Source of the DNA: JAJDGF01 sp031549325
Lineage (GTDB): Bacteria > Bacillota > Clostridia > Christensenellales > Aristaeellaceae
NCBI GenBank assembly: GCA_031549325.1
Contig: JAVBQA010000080.1
Location: forward strand, 1-23,417
Direction of reading: 5' to 3'
DNA length: 23,417 nucleotides
The notes below the pieces were generated by a model. It was not told where the DNA came from. It saw only the letters and a list, made by a program, of their open reading frames with translations, and did no database searches. Within the stretch, counting starts at the first letter, position 1, and each line of letters begins with the position of its first letter. Below are positions 6,913 through 14,737 of this stretch, piece after piece. Position numbers and translations under genes: made by a program.

Positions 6913-8733
6913 GTGAAGTGGTGGCCTTTGCATTTGGGCGATGAGAGACGGCGCAAGCGTCACATATTCAGAATCACTACAGCGCAGGGTTATGTCGTGA
7001 TCATGTGCGCGTGCTTCATGCTCACGTCCCTGCTCGCGCTGTGCGGATACATGTCCTGGAGCCTGTACCGGCAGGCTTATGAGGCAACGGCGGAGCGCAT
7101 GCGCGTTTACAACGACAAGACGCTTGAAAACATCGAACAGTCGTTTTCTTTCGTATCCAACACAACCATGGCTGTGGCGGCGACGGACATCATCCTGCGC
7201 TGGATTGACAATCCTTCGCTGTTTTCGGAGAGTGATCCGGACTATTATACGAACCTAAGCGAGCTTCGGGCGCAGTCCCGCCACATTCTGACCTATAGCA
7301 ACGCGTGGAAGGACAAGTTTATCAGCTACATTTCGATCTACGTGAACGACCGTCTGCTCACCTACACCTATGCGAAGCCATTGCCGGAGGGCGAAATCAT
7401 CCGGTCGTCCAACCAAGCGTATCAGTATCTTAAAGATAGCCAATCCGATTTCATTGTCAATGTGCGCCCGCTCACCGGAGACAACCGGATCTTCCATATA
7501 CGCGCAATGAAGCAGGACTTTCGAAAGAACGACTCGCTGGTGATCGTCGTTGCCACGGATGAGGAAGTCATTCGCAGGCAATACGTCAGCAACCTCGATC
7601 CGGTCATGGTCAGCTACTTGATCGATGACGCCGGCTATGTGTTTTCGTCTAGCGAGCAAAACATGCGCGGACTGAAATGCGACGCGGCCATCGCTTCGGG
7701 CATCCGCGACGGGCAGACCACGGTTCAGCTCAACGGCGAGGCGCATCTGCTGATCGCCAAGCCCATGGAGGACATCGGCCTCACGTTCGCGACGCTGGTG
7801 CCCGTCGGATATATCGCCCACCAGGCGCTCAACCGGTTGCCCGTCTTGATCGTAATCTGTCTGGCGCTGGGGCTGGCGCTGATCGCCGCCGGCGTGCTGG
7901 TGTCCTACCGGAGCACGCGCTTCATCCGCGATCTGGCGCACGGGATGGAGCGCGTTGCCCAAAAGGATTATGACGTCAAGATGCGCCACTACCGTAACTA
8001 CGCAATCGACTTTCTGAGCGATTCCTTTAACAACATGACCGGCTCCATGAAGCGGCTGATGCGGGATACCTATGAATCCAAGATCATGCTGCAGGAAATG
8101 CAGCTGGAGTTCCTTCAACAGCAGGTCAATCCCCACTTCCTGTTCAACATTCTGCTGACGATCCAAATCAAGGCAAAGATGAGCGGCGCCGAAGCGGTAT
8201 ACGACATGCTGGTGTCGCTGTCGGGGTATCTCAGGGCCGGGCTGTACGCCAGCAACAACACATTCACAACGCTGGGGGAGGAGCTGATGTGCGTTCGGTT
8301 CTACCTGCATTTGCAGTCGCAGCGGCTGGGGACCAGGCTGGCCTACGACATCGACGTGCCGGAAGCGCTGCTAAAGGTTCAGATTCCCAGGCTGTCGATT
8401 GAACCGCTGGTGGAAAACGCGGTGGTGCACGGCGCGGAGAGCAGTGAGAAGCCCGTGCGGCTGAGCATCAGCGCGCAGGAAGGACCTTCGGATTTGACGA
8501 TCGTCGTCAGCGACGACGGGGTGGGGTTCGACCTGGGCTCGCTGGATCTGACCAATGAGATCAGCGCCGGACTGCCCGCGCGCGACAAGATCGGCCTGAA
8601 GAACACAAACAGCCGCATGAAGCTGCTGTACGGAGATGGCTACGCACTGCGCATCGATACGGAGCCGGGCGTTGGCACCAGAATCACGGTGCGCGTCCCA
8701 AGGACGGAGGAATCGGCGTGTACAAAGTCATGA
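6913..8733 (+). CDS. YesM-type sensor histidine kinase (locus A)
   Basis: Membrane sensor that should phosphorylate the regulator encoded next. The frame is open from 6742, but a terminator and the TATAAT promoter lie inside that stretch, so translation must begin after about 6885. GTG 6913 gives MKWWPLHLG and 606 residues; its ribosome site is poor, and TTG 6928 or 6934 are alternatives. Order: membrane segment 1 (YVVIMCACFMLTSLLALCGY), about 250 residues outside the cell resembling a Cache-type sensor, membrane segment 2 (LPVLIVICLALGLALIAAGV), a HAMP-like linker, the His_kinase domain with phosphoacceptor in NPHFLFN, and an HATPase with N-box EPLVENAVVHG, G1 SDDGVGFD and G2 GLKNTNSRMKLLYG. 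The end overlaps the regulator start by 16 bases, so the two are translationally coupled. The large outer domain implies it reads an extracellular ligand, perhaps through the binding protein of the same locus. Confidence 0.9.
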   Translation: MKWWPLHLGDERRRKRHIFRITTAQGYVVIMCACFMLTSLLALCGYMSWSLYRQAYEATAERMRVYNDKTLENIEQSFSFVSNTTMAVAATDIILRWIDNPSLFSESDPDYYTNLSELRAQSRHILTYSNAWKDKFISYISIYVNDRLLTYTYAKPLPEGEIIRSSNQAYQYLKDSQSDFIVNVRPLTGDNRIFHIRAMKQDFRKNDSLVIVVATDEEVIRRQYVSNLDPVMVSYLIDDAGYVFSSSEQNMRGLKCDAAIASGIRDGQTTVQLNGEAHLLIAKPMEDIGLTFATLVPVGYIAHQALNRLPVLIVICLALGLALIAAGVLVSYRSTRFIRDLAHGMERVAQKDYDVKMRHYRNYAIDFLSDSFNNMTGSMKRLMRDTYESKIMLQEMQLEFLQQQVNPHFLFNILLTIQIKAKMSGAEAVYDMLVSLSGYLRAGLYASNNTFTTLGEELMCVRFYLHLQSQRLGTRLAYDIDVPEALLKVQIPRLSIEPLVENAVVHGAESSEKPVRLSISAQEGPSDLTIVVSDDGVGFDLGSLDLTNEISAGLPARDKIGLKNTNSRMKLLYGDGYALRIDTEPGVGTRITVRVPRTEESACTKS

Positions 8734-10313
8734 TCGTGGACGACGAGGACGTGATTCGCAACGGCATCGTGCAGCTCGCCGATTGGCGTGCGATGGATTG
8801 TCAGGTCGAGCACGTCTGCGCCAACGGACAGGAGGCGCTCAACTATGCCACCGAGCATGCGGTGGACATCGTCATCACGGACATCAAGATGCCGGTGATG
8901 GATGGGCTGACGCTCGCTTCGGAACTGCGGCGGATTCAGCCGATGGCGCGCGTCATCATCCTGACCGCTTACTCGGATTTCGACTATGCGCAAAAGGCGC
9001 TCCGCACCGGCGCCACGGACTTTATCGTCAAGAACGACTTTATGACGGAGCTTCCGGCCGCCGTGGCCAACGCGATCCGCGCAATCCGCTTCGATCCGCG
9101 CGGCCGGATGGACCGGACGCTTCAGGCGGAGCGGCGTGGGCATGAACAGGCCGAAAAGCGCGCCTATCTGCTGGAATCGCTGTTGCTGGCAAAGGATGGG
9201 CGCTTTGCGGGGGAGAGTCGCGCACTGGACGCGCTCAATGGAATGCGGCACATGGTGTGCTGCGCGGAGATGGTGGATGACGACCGGCGGCTGCAGGGGC
9301 ACTGGAGCGATGAGCTTTTCGAAAAGGTGCTGGATGGACACGAGTGCCACGCGTTTCGAACCGGATCGGGCACCGGAATCTTTGTGATCTCGGGAACGTT
9401 GGACGACGAAGGGTTTGTGCGCCGCGTTTCGGCGCGGCTTCAGGAGTTGCCGCTGCTGGCGAGGGATCTGCTGCGCGTGCGGATGATGCTGGGCGTCAGC
9501 CATCCGTTGAGTGACGCGCGCGATCTGCAGCACGCGTTGAAGGAGGCGCGGGAAGCGCTGTTTCGCGTGGCGGATCCGGCTGAGCATGCAGTGGTGTTCG
9601 CGTCGGATGGGGGCGCCGCCGCCAGTCAGATGCACCTTTCCGTTTTTGGCGGTGAGGTCGTCAGGCAAGTGGAGCAGGCGCAGTTCGATGCCGCCTGGCA
9701 GACGCTCTGCCGCATGATGGACGTCGCGCTGGAGGGCGGACTTCCGGCCGAGCAGGTGAAGAGCCAGGCGCTGCAGGTGTGCGCGCAGCTGTTCGACCGG
9801 TTGAGGTCGTTTGGCGAAGGCATCGAGGCTCGCGAGGCTGAGCGGGATTTCTATCAGCGCATTGTTGCCAGCGCCACGCTGTACTCGCTGCTGGGCGTGT
9901 GCGCGGACCTGCTGCGCTTTTTCCGGGGCGCGGAACTGGCGAGCCCGGAGGAGCGGCACTACCTGGTGGAGGCGCTGGAGGCATATATTCATCAGCACTA
10001 CACGACCAGCATTTCGCTGGCGGACATCAGCGCGCATTTGCACGTCAGCACGGCTTATATCAGCCGCTTATACAAGAGCAAGACCGGCGTGAGCATCACC
10101 AGCGCCATCAACCGGCTTCGCGTCGCCCAAGCCAAGACCTTGCTGCGCCAGACCACCCACAAAGTGTACGAGATCGCGAACATGGTTGGGTTTGAGGACG
10201 CGGGGTATTTCGCGGGCGTGTTCACCAAGTTCGAGGGCATGGCGCCTGGAGAATACCGGGGCTATCACCTGCCTGACAACAAAATTGCCGCCAAAAGGAC
10301 AAGTTCGTCGTAG
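8718..10313 (+). CDS. YesN-type response regulator, receiver plus AraC domain (locus A)
   Basis: 531 residues from GTG 8718 with GGAGG 7 bases upstream, inside the end of the kinase gene. Receiver: VDDED at 7-11, phosphoacceptor Asp55 in ITDIKMP, Thr in ILTAYSDFDYA, Lys in IVKNDF. The usual proline after that Lys is replaced by Asn, a variant I believe is frequent in this subgroup. A helical middle region of about 300 residues follows. The C-terminal ~100 residues are a two-helix-turn-helix AraC domain: ISLADISAHLHVSTAYISRL and VYEIANMVGFEDAGYFAGVF. It should activate the sugar-binding protein and permease genes that start 160 bases downstream once phosphorylated. The 160-base gap with its own promoter means the transporter can be expressed apart from the sensor pair. 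Confidence 0.94.
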   Translation: MYKVMIVDDEDVIRNGIVQLADWRAMDCQVEHVCANGQEALNYATEHAVDIVITDIKMPVMDGLTLASELRRIQPMARVIILTAYSDFDYAQKALRTGATDFIVKNDFMTELPAAVANAIRAIRFDPRGRMDRTLQAERRGHEQAEKRAYLLESLLLAKDGRFAGESRALDALNGMRHMVCCAEMVDDDRRLQGHWSDELFEKVLDGHECHAFRTGSGTGIFVISGTLDDEGFVRRVSARLQELPLLARDLLRVRMMLGVSHPLSDARDLQHALKEAREALFRVADPAEHAVVFASDGGAAASQMHLSVFGGEVVRQVEQAQFDAAWQTLCRMMDVALEGGLPAEQVKSQALQVCAQLFDRLRSFGEGIEAREAERDFYQRIVASATLYSLLGVCADLLRFFRGAELASPEERHYLVEALEAYIHQHYTTSISLADISAHLHVSTAYISRLYKSKTGVSITSAINRLRVAQAKTLLRQTTHKVYEIANMVGFEDAGYFAGVFTKFEGMAPGEYRGYHLPDNKIAAKRTSSS

Positions 10314-10413
10314 CGCGCAGCCCCGAAGTCCGGAAGGCTTTCATCCAAGCCGCCAGTTGGTCAAAACAACCACACAAATGGCGGTATGTTTCATTTTCGC
10401 CCCGTCTTCTTTT

Positions 10414-10422
10414 TGTTATGAT
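10414..10422 (+). promoter_or_regulatory. Extended -10 promoter of the transporter operon
   Basis: TGT followed by TATGAT (10417-10422) is an extended -10 element 51 bases before the binding-protein start. The -35 region (TTTTCG, 10394-10399, 17-base spacer) is far from consensus, as expected if an activator such as the adjacent AraC-type regulator is needed. Confidence 0.6.
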
Positions 10423-10473
10423 GAACACAGAGGCCTGCTTGGGCCAATCCATTGAGACGGAGGAGAGCATGTC

Positions 10474-11808
10474 ATGAAGCGCAATTCACGATTGATCCTT
10501 TCGGTGTTGCTGGCGCTGGTGTTGGCGCTGGCCATGGGTCCGCTGACGGCAACGGCGGCTGTGGATCTGCCTGAACCTGTGGAACTTCGTATCGCCACCT
10601 TCCGCGTGGGCACGCACAACGCCGCTGCCGCGGAAACCGAGTATTTCAAGCAGTTTCAGGAGTACTACAATGGCATTGACCGCCAGAAGATCACGCTCAA
10701 GGTAGAGGAGATGCCAAGCGACGAGGAATATTACAAGCAAATGAAGATCCGCGTGACCTCCAACTCGCTGCCGGACGTCTTTGAGGGCAACATGGGCGTG
10801 CTGGAGCTCGCGGTGCAAAACGGCATTGCCGTGGACATGAGCGCCTATGTGGACGCGGACGCCCAGTACAAGGCTGAATTGGGCGAGGGCGCGATCGCGG
10901 CGGGCAAGAACTGGCCGGATGGCGGGTTGTACAACATCTCCTATGGGCTGCAGGCCATCGGCTATTACTACAACAAAGAGATGTATGAGAAGGCGGGCGT
11001 CACGGTGCCCGAGACTTGGGATCAGTGGATGGCCAACCTCGAGGCGCTCAAGGCGGCCGGGGTCTGCAAAGCGCCGCTGTCGCTGATGACGGGTGAAAAC
11101 GGCTGGACGACCAACCTGATTCTGGCTTCCCTGATCGGCACGAATGGCGAGGCGGGCAACAAGTTCATGAACACCCGGTATGTCGACAAGTACGATGTGC
11201 CGGAGTTTGTGGACGCGCTCTCCAAGATTCAGATCATGCTCAAGGACTACGCGCTGCCGGACGCCATTGGCTCTGACTACGCCACGGCCGCCAACCACTT
11301 CCTGAACGAAGAGACCGCCATCATCGCCAACGGCCCATGGATGACGCCTGATTTCTCGAATCCAGACAAGGCGGCTCCCGGCTTCGCCGAGAAGGTTGGC
11401 ATCGCGCTTTATCCGGGCGGCGGCGCGGTATCCCAGTATGAGCGCGGCTACTCCATCGCCAAGAGCGACAAGGCGCGCGAGGACGCGGCCTTTGAATTCA
11501 TCAAGTTCAAGACGAATGCCAACGGCCAGAAGATTCATCTGGAGCTGGCGGGCGTGCTGCCGCTGACATCGAATGTCGAGATGTCGGAGGATTATCGCCA
11601 GAAGAACCCCATCGTTGTGGAGTTCGTCTCGCTGCTGGGCGGCCTGAATTGCAAGTACCAGACCATCGACACCATTAGCTACACCACCGCGATGAATGGT
11701 CTGTCGACGCTGTATCCCGAATTGGCGAGCGGCGCGCTATCGGCGGAGCAGATGGCTCAAAAGCTGGATGAGCTGGCGGCCAAGGACGCGTTGTACGGCC
11801 AGGGATAA
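10474..11808 (+). CDS. CUT1 family sugar-binding protein
   Basis: 444 residues, ATG with GGAGGAG 8 bases upstream. It captures sugar outside the cell and delivers it to the two permeases that follow. Signal peptide MKRNSRLILSVLLALVLALA with cleavage near TATAA (about residue 29). No cysteine follows the hydrophobic core, so unlike most Gram-positive binding proteins it is not a lipoprotein. The body is a type 1 extracellular solute-binding fold (SBP_bac_1): YYKQMKIRVTSNSLPDVFEG, then YNISYGLQAIGYYYNKEMYEKAG and VPETWDQW (about 150-190), ANGPWMTPDF, and AFEFIKFKTNANGQKIHLELAGVLPLTS near the C-terminus. Many aromatic residues suit an oligosaccharide ligand. The nearby GH172 gene points to a furanoside-containing glycan, but the ligand itself cannot be read from sequence. 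Confidence 0.93.
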   Translation: MKRNSRLILSVLLALVLALAMGPLTATAAVDLPEPVELRIATFRVGTHNAAAAETEYFKQFQEYYNGIDRQKITLKVEEMPSDEEYYKQMKIRVTSNSLPDVFEGNMGVLELAVQNGIAVDMSAYVDADAQYKAELGEGAIAAGKNWPDGGLYNISYGLQAIGYYYNKEMYEKAGVTVPETWDQWMANLEALKAAGVCKAPLSLMTGENGWTTNLILASLIGTNGEAGNKFMNTRYVDKYDVPEFVDALSKIQIMLKDYALPDAIGSDYATAANHFLNEETAIIANGPWMTPDFSNPDKAAPGFAEKVGIALYPGGGAVSQYERGYSIAKSDKAREDAAFEFIKFKTNANGQKIHLELAGVLPLTSNVEMSEDYRQKNPIVVEFVSLLGGLNCKYQTIDTISYTTAMNGLSTLYPELASGALSAEQMAQKLDELAAKDALYGQG

Positions 11809-11829
11809 GCGAATCGGCGGGTTTGTGAG

Positions 11830-11861
11830 ATACAGGGATTGTGTGCGCATGATCCCTGTGT
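11830..11861 (+). other. Intergenic stem-loop between binding protein and permease
   Basis: A 14-pair stem (11830-11843 with 11848-11861; three wobble pairs) closes a TGCG tetraloop. There is no T run after it, so it is not a standard terminator. Stem-loops after binding-protein genes commonly stabilise the upstream mRNA or reduce read-through so that the binding protein is made in excess over the permeases; that role is inferred. Confidence 0.6.
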
Positions 11862-11897
11862 CCTCGTGTTTGGGCGTAGAGAGAGCGAGGATGCGGT

Positions 11898-12773
11898 TTG
11901 AAGATCAAAAAGACATGGCTTTGCCTGTTTCTGCTGCCGGCCACGGTGTTGTTTGTGTTTGTATATGCGATTCCGCTGTCGGTGCTGGTGGCGACTTCAT
12001 TTTCAAAATGGGTTGTGGCGTCAAGTCCCCAGTTCAACGGCGTCAGCAACTACCTGCAGCTGTTCACGCAGGACAGCCAGTATGCCGCGGCGCTGTGGAA
12101 TACGCTGATCTGGATGCTGCTGCAATCGACGGTGCACGTTGCCATCGGCGTGCTTCTGGCGCTGATTCTGGCGCGCAAGAAGTTCTATTGGAAGTTCGCG
12201 CGCACGGTCTACATGTTTCCCAACATCATCTCCAGCGCTGCCATCGGCATGATGTTTGTGCTGCTGCTCAATCCCTCGTTTGGCGCGGTGAACTCGCTGC
12301 TCAGCGGCTTAGGCTTTCAGAATCTGCCCAACTGGTTTATGGATCCGGGCACCGCGTTCTTCACCGTGACGATGACCTGGCTTCCATATGCAGCCACTGT
12401 CACCATCCTGGTGATGGCCGAGATGACGTCGCTGGACAACTGCCTGCTGGAAGCTGCGAAAATCGATGGCGCTAGTGAGCTTCAGACCAACCGCTATATT
12501 GTGTTGCCGCTGATGAAAAACATCATTGGCACCACGACGATTCTGGCGGCAACCAGCATGCTGCAAAAGCTGGACATCATCATGATGACCACCAAGGGGG
12601 GGCCCGGTGACCGCACGCTGAATCTGCCGATCTACGTGTACAACACGTCGTTCACGTCCAACAACTTCGGGCTGGGCAATGCCGTGGGCGTCACGATGAT
12701 CCTGATGGGTTTGCTCGTCGTCGGCGTCATCAACCGCGTATACGGCATGGGCCGAAGGGAGGATGGGGCATGA
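11898..12773 (+). CDS. CUT1 sugar ABC permease, MalF/LacF type
   Basis: 291 residues from TTG 11898, chosen because GAGCGAGG lies 7 bases upstream and the product begins LKIKKTWLCLFLLP, as in the family. Six membrane segments are visible, with an N-terminal hydrophobic hairpin (LFLLPATVLFVFVYAIPLSVL) and the cytoplasmic EAA loop at about 185-207 (EAAKIDGASELQTNRYIVLPL), which docks an ATPase. The TTKGGPGDRTLNLPIYVY segment before the last helices is typical of MalF-type subunits. It pairs with the next gene, which overlaps its stop by 4 bases, as the transmembrane heterodimer. No ATPase gene is in this operon; CUT1 systems in Bacillota usually borrow a shared MsmX/MsmK-type ATPase. Confidence 0.93.
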   Translation: MKIKKTWLCLFLLPATVLFVFVYAIPLSVLVATSFSKWVVASSPQFNGVSNYLQLFTQDSQYAAALWNTLIWMLLQSTVHVAIGVLLALILARKKFYWKFARTVYMFPNIISSAAIGMMFVLLLNPSFGAVNSLLSGLGFQNLPNWFMDPGTAFFTVTMTWLPYAATVTILVMAEMTSLDNCLLEAAKIDGASELQTNRYIVLPLMKNIIGTTTILAATSMLQKLDIIMMTTKGGPGDRTLNLPIYVYNTSFTSNNFGLGNAVGVTMILMGLLVVGVINRVYGMGRREDGA

Positions 12774-13600
12774 GGATCAAGCGGACGACCATCAAGCTGC
12801 TGATTTTTCTGTTCGTTGGAACCATCGTCGCCATATCCCTGCTTCCGTTGCTCTGGGTTGTGCTGTCCTCATTCAAAACCAATCGGGAGATTTTGAGCGG
12901 TGGGCTCGGATTGCCCCAGGTGTTCAGCATGAAAAACTATCGGGATGCGCTGAACATCGCGCCCATTCTCCGGTTTTATAAGAACAGCGTGCTGGTCTCC
13001 GTGGGCACGACGCTGTGCGGCGTGTTTCTGCTCAGCATGGCGGCCTATGTGATCGCCAGGTTTCAGTGGAAGGGCGCTCAGTTCTTCCGGCTGATGTTTT
13101 CCATAGGGCTGCTTATCCCCGGCGCCGCGCTGCTGCAGCCGCTATACCGGTTGATCACGGCAGTGCATTTGCACGATTCGCTTTTCGGGCTTTCGCTGGT
13201 CTACATGGCCTTTGGGCTACCCACCACGGTGTATGTGATGAGCAGCTATTTTGCGACCATCCCCAAAGAGTTGGAGGAATCCGCCTATCTCGACGGGGCG
13301 AATTTCTTCCGCACATTTGCGTCGGTCATCATGCCCATCGCAAAGCCGGCGCTGGGCACCGCCGCGGTGTTGCAGTTTTTGCTGTGCTGGAATGAGTTCC
13401 AATTCGCGCTGACGCTCACTTCGTCCGACGCAAACCGCACGTTGCCAATTGCGCTCTACTATTTCAAGAGCCAATTCGCCAGCAATTACGGCGCAATGTT
13501 TGCCGCCACGATTTTGGTGGTGCTGCCCAGCATCATCGTGTACATGATTCTGCAGGAGCAGGTCGTGTCCGGGCTATCCGCCGGCGCGGTCAAGGGCTGA
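12770..13600 (+). CDS. CUT1 sugar ABC permease, MalG type
   Basis: 276 residues; the ATG overlaps the TGA of the partner permease (ATGA) and AGGGAGG lies just upstream. Six membrane segments and an EAA loop at about 169-192 (EESAYLDGANFFRTFASVIM) identify the MalG-type half of the channel. The ending LQEQVVSGLSAGAVKG is the conserved C-terminal tail of this family. This gene is also the reference that reveals the fragment at 5243-5425 as the tail of a second, lost copy. Membrane partner of the preceding permease; import of the sugar bound by the locus A binding protein. Confidence 0.94.
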   Translation: MRIKRTTIKLLIFLFVGTIVAISLLPLLWVVLSSFKTNREILSGGLGLPQVFSMKNYRDALNIAPILRFYKNSVLVSVGTTLCGVFLLSMAAYVIARFQWKGAQFFRLMFSIGLLIPGAALLQPLYRLITAVHLHDSLFGLSLVYMAFGLPTTVYVMSSYFATIPKELEESAYLDGANFFRTFASVIMPIAKPALGTAAVLQFLLCWNEFQFALTLTSSDANRTLPIALYYFKSQFASNYGAMFAATILVVLPSIIVYMILQEQVVSGLSAGAVKG

Positions 13601-13622
13601 TGAATGCGAGGAGAATGAGAAA

Positions 13623-14690
13623 ATGAATGGATTTTTGTCGGATCTATGCCTGCTGACGGAAAACGTGTCCCGCTCCATCAGCGCGGAAAACCCAACAGGG
13701 GAGAAGGGCAAGGGCGCGATGGCCGTTCCCATGGAAGCGTCCAGCCCGGCGATCGAGCTTGGGCAGGGCTGGAAGGTGCGCCCCTGCATTCAGATTCCGG
13801 CTGGCGATGTCTGTGAGATTGCGAGCATTGAAGGGCCGGGCGTCATCAAGAGCATCTGGATGACTTGTTTTCCGGAGACCTCCCGATGGCTGATTCTTCG
13901 GTTTTTCTGGGATGGCGAGGACACGCCCTCCATCGAGGTTCCCTTGGGCGATTTTTTCTGCAGCGGCTGGTGCACGCCCACCTACGTCGCTGCGCTGCCC
14001 ATCAATGTGAACCCCGCGGGTGGCTACAACTGCTACTTCCAGATGCCGTTTCGAACCTGCGCGCGCGTGACGGTGGAAAACGTGGGGCGCGAATCGGCGA
14101 CGCTGTTTTACCAGATCAACTACGATCTGGCGCCTGTGCCCCAGAGGGCCGCGTACTTTCACGCGCAGTTCAACCGCACCAACCCCGTCGCCTATAAGGA
14201 ACCGTATGTATTGGCGAAGGGCATCGCTGGCAAGGGGCAATATGTGGGAACATACATGGCTTGGCAGGCCAACAACAATTACTGGTGGGGGGAAGGGGAA
14301 ATCAAGTTCTATATGGACGGTGACGCGGAGTTTCCGACCATTTGCGGCACGGGCACCGAAGACTACTTTGGCGGCGCGTGGAGCTTTGAGGATCCCAAAG
14401 GAACCTATAAACAGTATACAAACCTGTATTGCGGGCTGAATCAGGTGTTGAATCCGGGCGGAGCCTACAAGCTCAACCAGCGGTTTGGCATGTATCGATT
14501 CCATATAGCCGATCCCATCTACTTTGAGCGCAGCCTGGCGGTGACGATGCAGGCGCTTGGCTGGCGCAACGGGTTCAAGCACTTCCTGCCGCTGCAGGAC
14601 GACATTTCCTCCGTCGTCTACTGGTATCAGGCTGAGCCGCACGCGCCTTTCCGGCCTATGCCGGACCGGGATCACCTTGAGGTTATTTAG
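13623..14690 (+). CDS. GH172 (DUF2961) furanosidase-like glycosidase
   Basis: 355 residues; ATG with AGGAGA about 9 bases upstream, 22 bases after the permease. Hallmarks of DUF2961, now glycoside hydrolase family 172: SAENPTGEKGKG at 20-31, WGEGEIKFYMDGD at 222-234, CGTGTEDYFGGAW at 241-253, and FGMYRFHIADPIYF at 288-301. The glutamate in GTEDY and the acidic residues of WGEGE are the expected active-site cluster. Characterised members act on alpha-D-fructofuranosidic or D-arabinofuranosidic linkages (difructose dianhydride and arabinan substrates). There is no signal peptide, so cleavage is cytoplasmic after import by the operon's transporter. The length suits a single catalytic unit; known enzymes assemble as trimers. 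The exact substrate is inference. Confidence 0.93.
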   Translation: MNGFLSDLCLLTENVSRSISAENPTGEKGKGAMAVPMEASSPAIELGQGWKVRPCIQIPAGDVCEIASIEGPGVIKSIWMTCFPETSRWLILRFFWDGEDTPSIEVPLGDFFCSGWCTPTYVAALPINVNPAGGYNCYFQMPFRTCARVTVENVGRESATLFYQINYDLAPVPQRAAYFHAQFNRTNPVAYKEPYVLAKGIAGKGQYVGTYMAWQANNNYWWGEGEIKFYMDGDAEFPTICGTGTEDYFGGAWSFEDPKGTYKQYTNLYCGLNQVLNPGGAYKLNQRFGMYRFHIADPIYFERSLAVTMQALGWRNGFKHFLPLQDDISSVVYWYQAEPHAPFRPMPDRDHLEVI

Positions 14691-14696
14691 CGCAAG

Positions 14697-14733
14697 CATC
14701 GCGCCATGTACAGTCGACGGTTTGGGCGCGGTG
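14697..14733. other. Inverted repeat in the convergent gap
   Basis: CATCGCGCC (14697-14705) can pair with GGCGCGGTG (14725-14733) with one wobble around a 19-base loop. It is the only candidate transcription barrier in the 47 bases between the two convergent operons, but neither side has a clear T run, so it is at best a weak bidirectional terminator. Confidence 0.3.
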
Positions 14734-14737
14734 CGCG

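Noticed and set aside
8718..9060. Loss of the conserved proline after the receiver lysine (KNDF) in the locus A regulator as a sign of inactivity
   Set aside because: All other receiver residues are intact, and I believe this variant is common in the subgroup, so it is not evidence of degeneration.
8640..10043. 467-codon antisense frame over the locus A regulator
   Set aside because: It mirrors a well-conserved response regulator, its product is His/Arg/Gln-rich without a fold, and it lacks a ribosome site.
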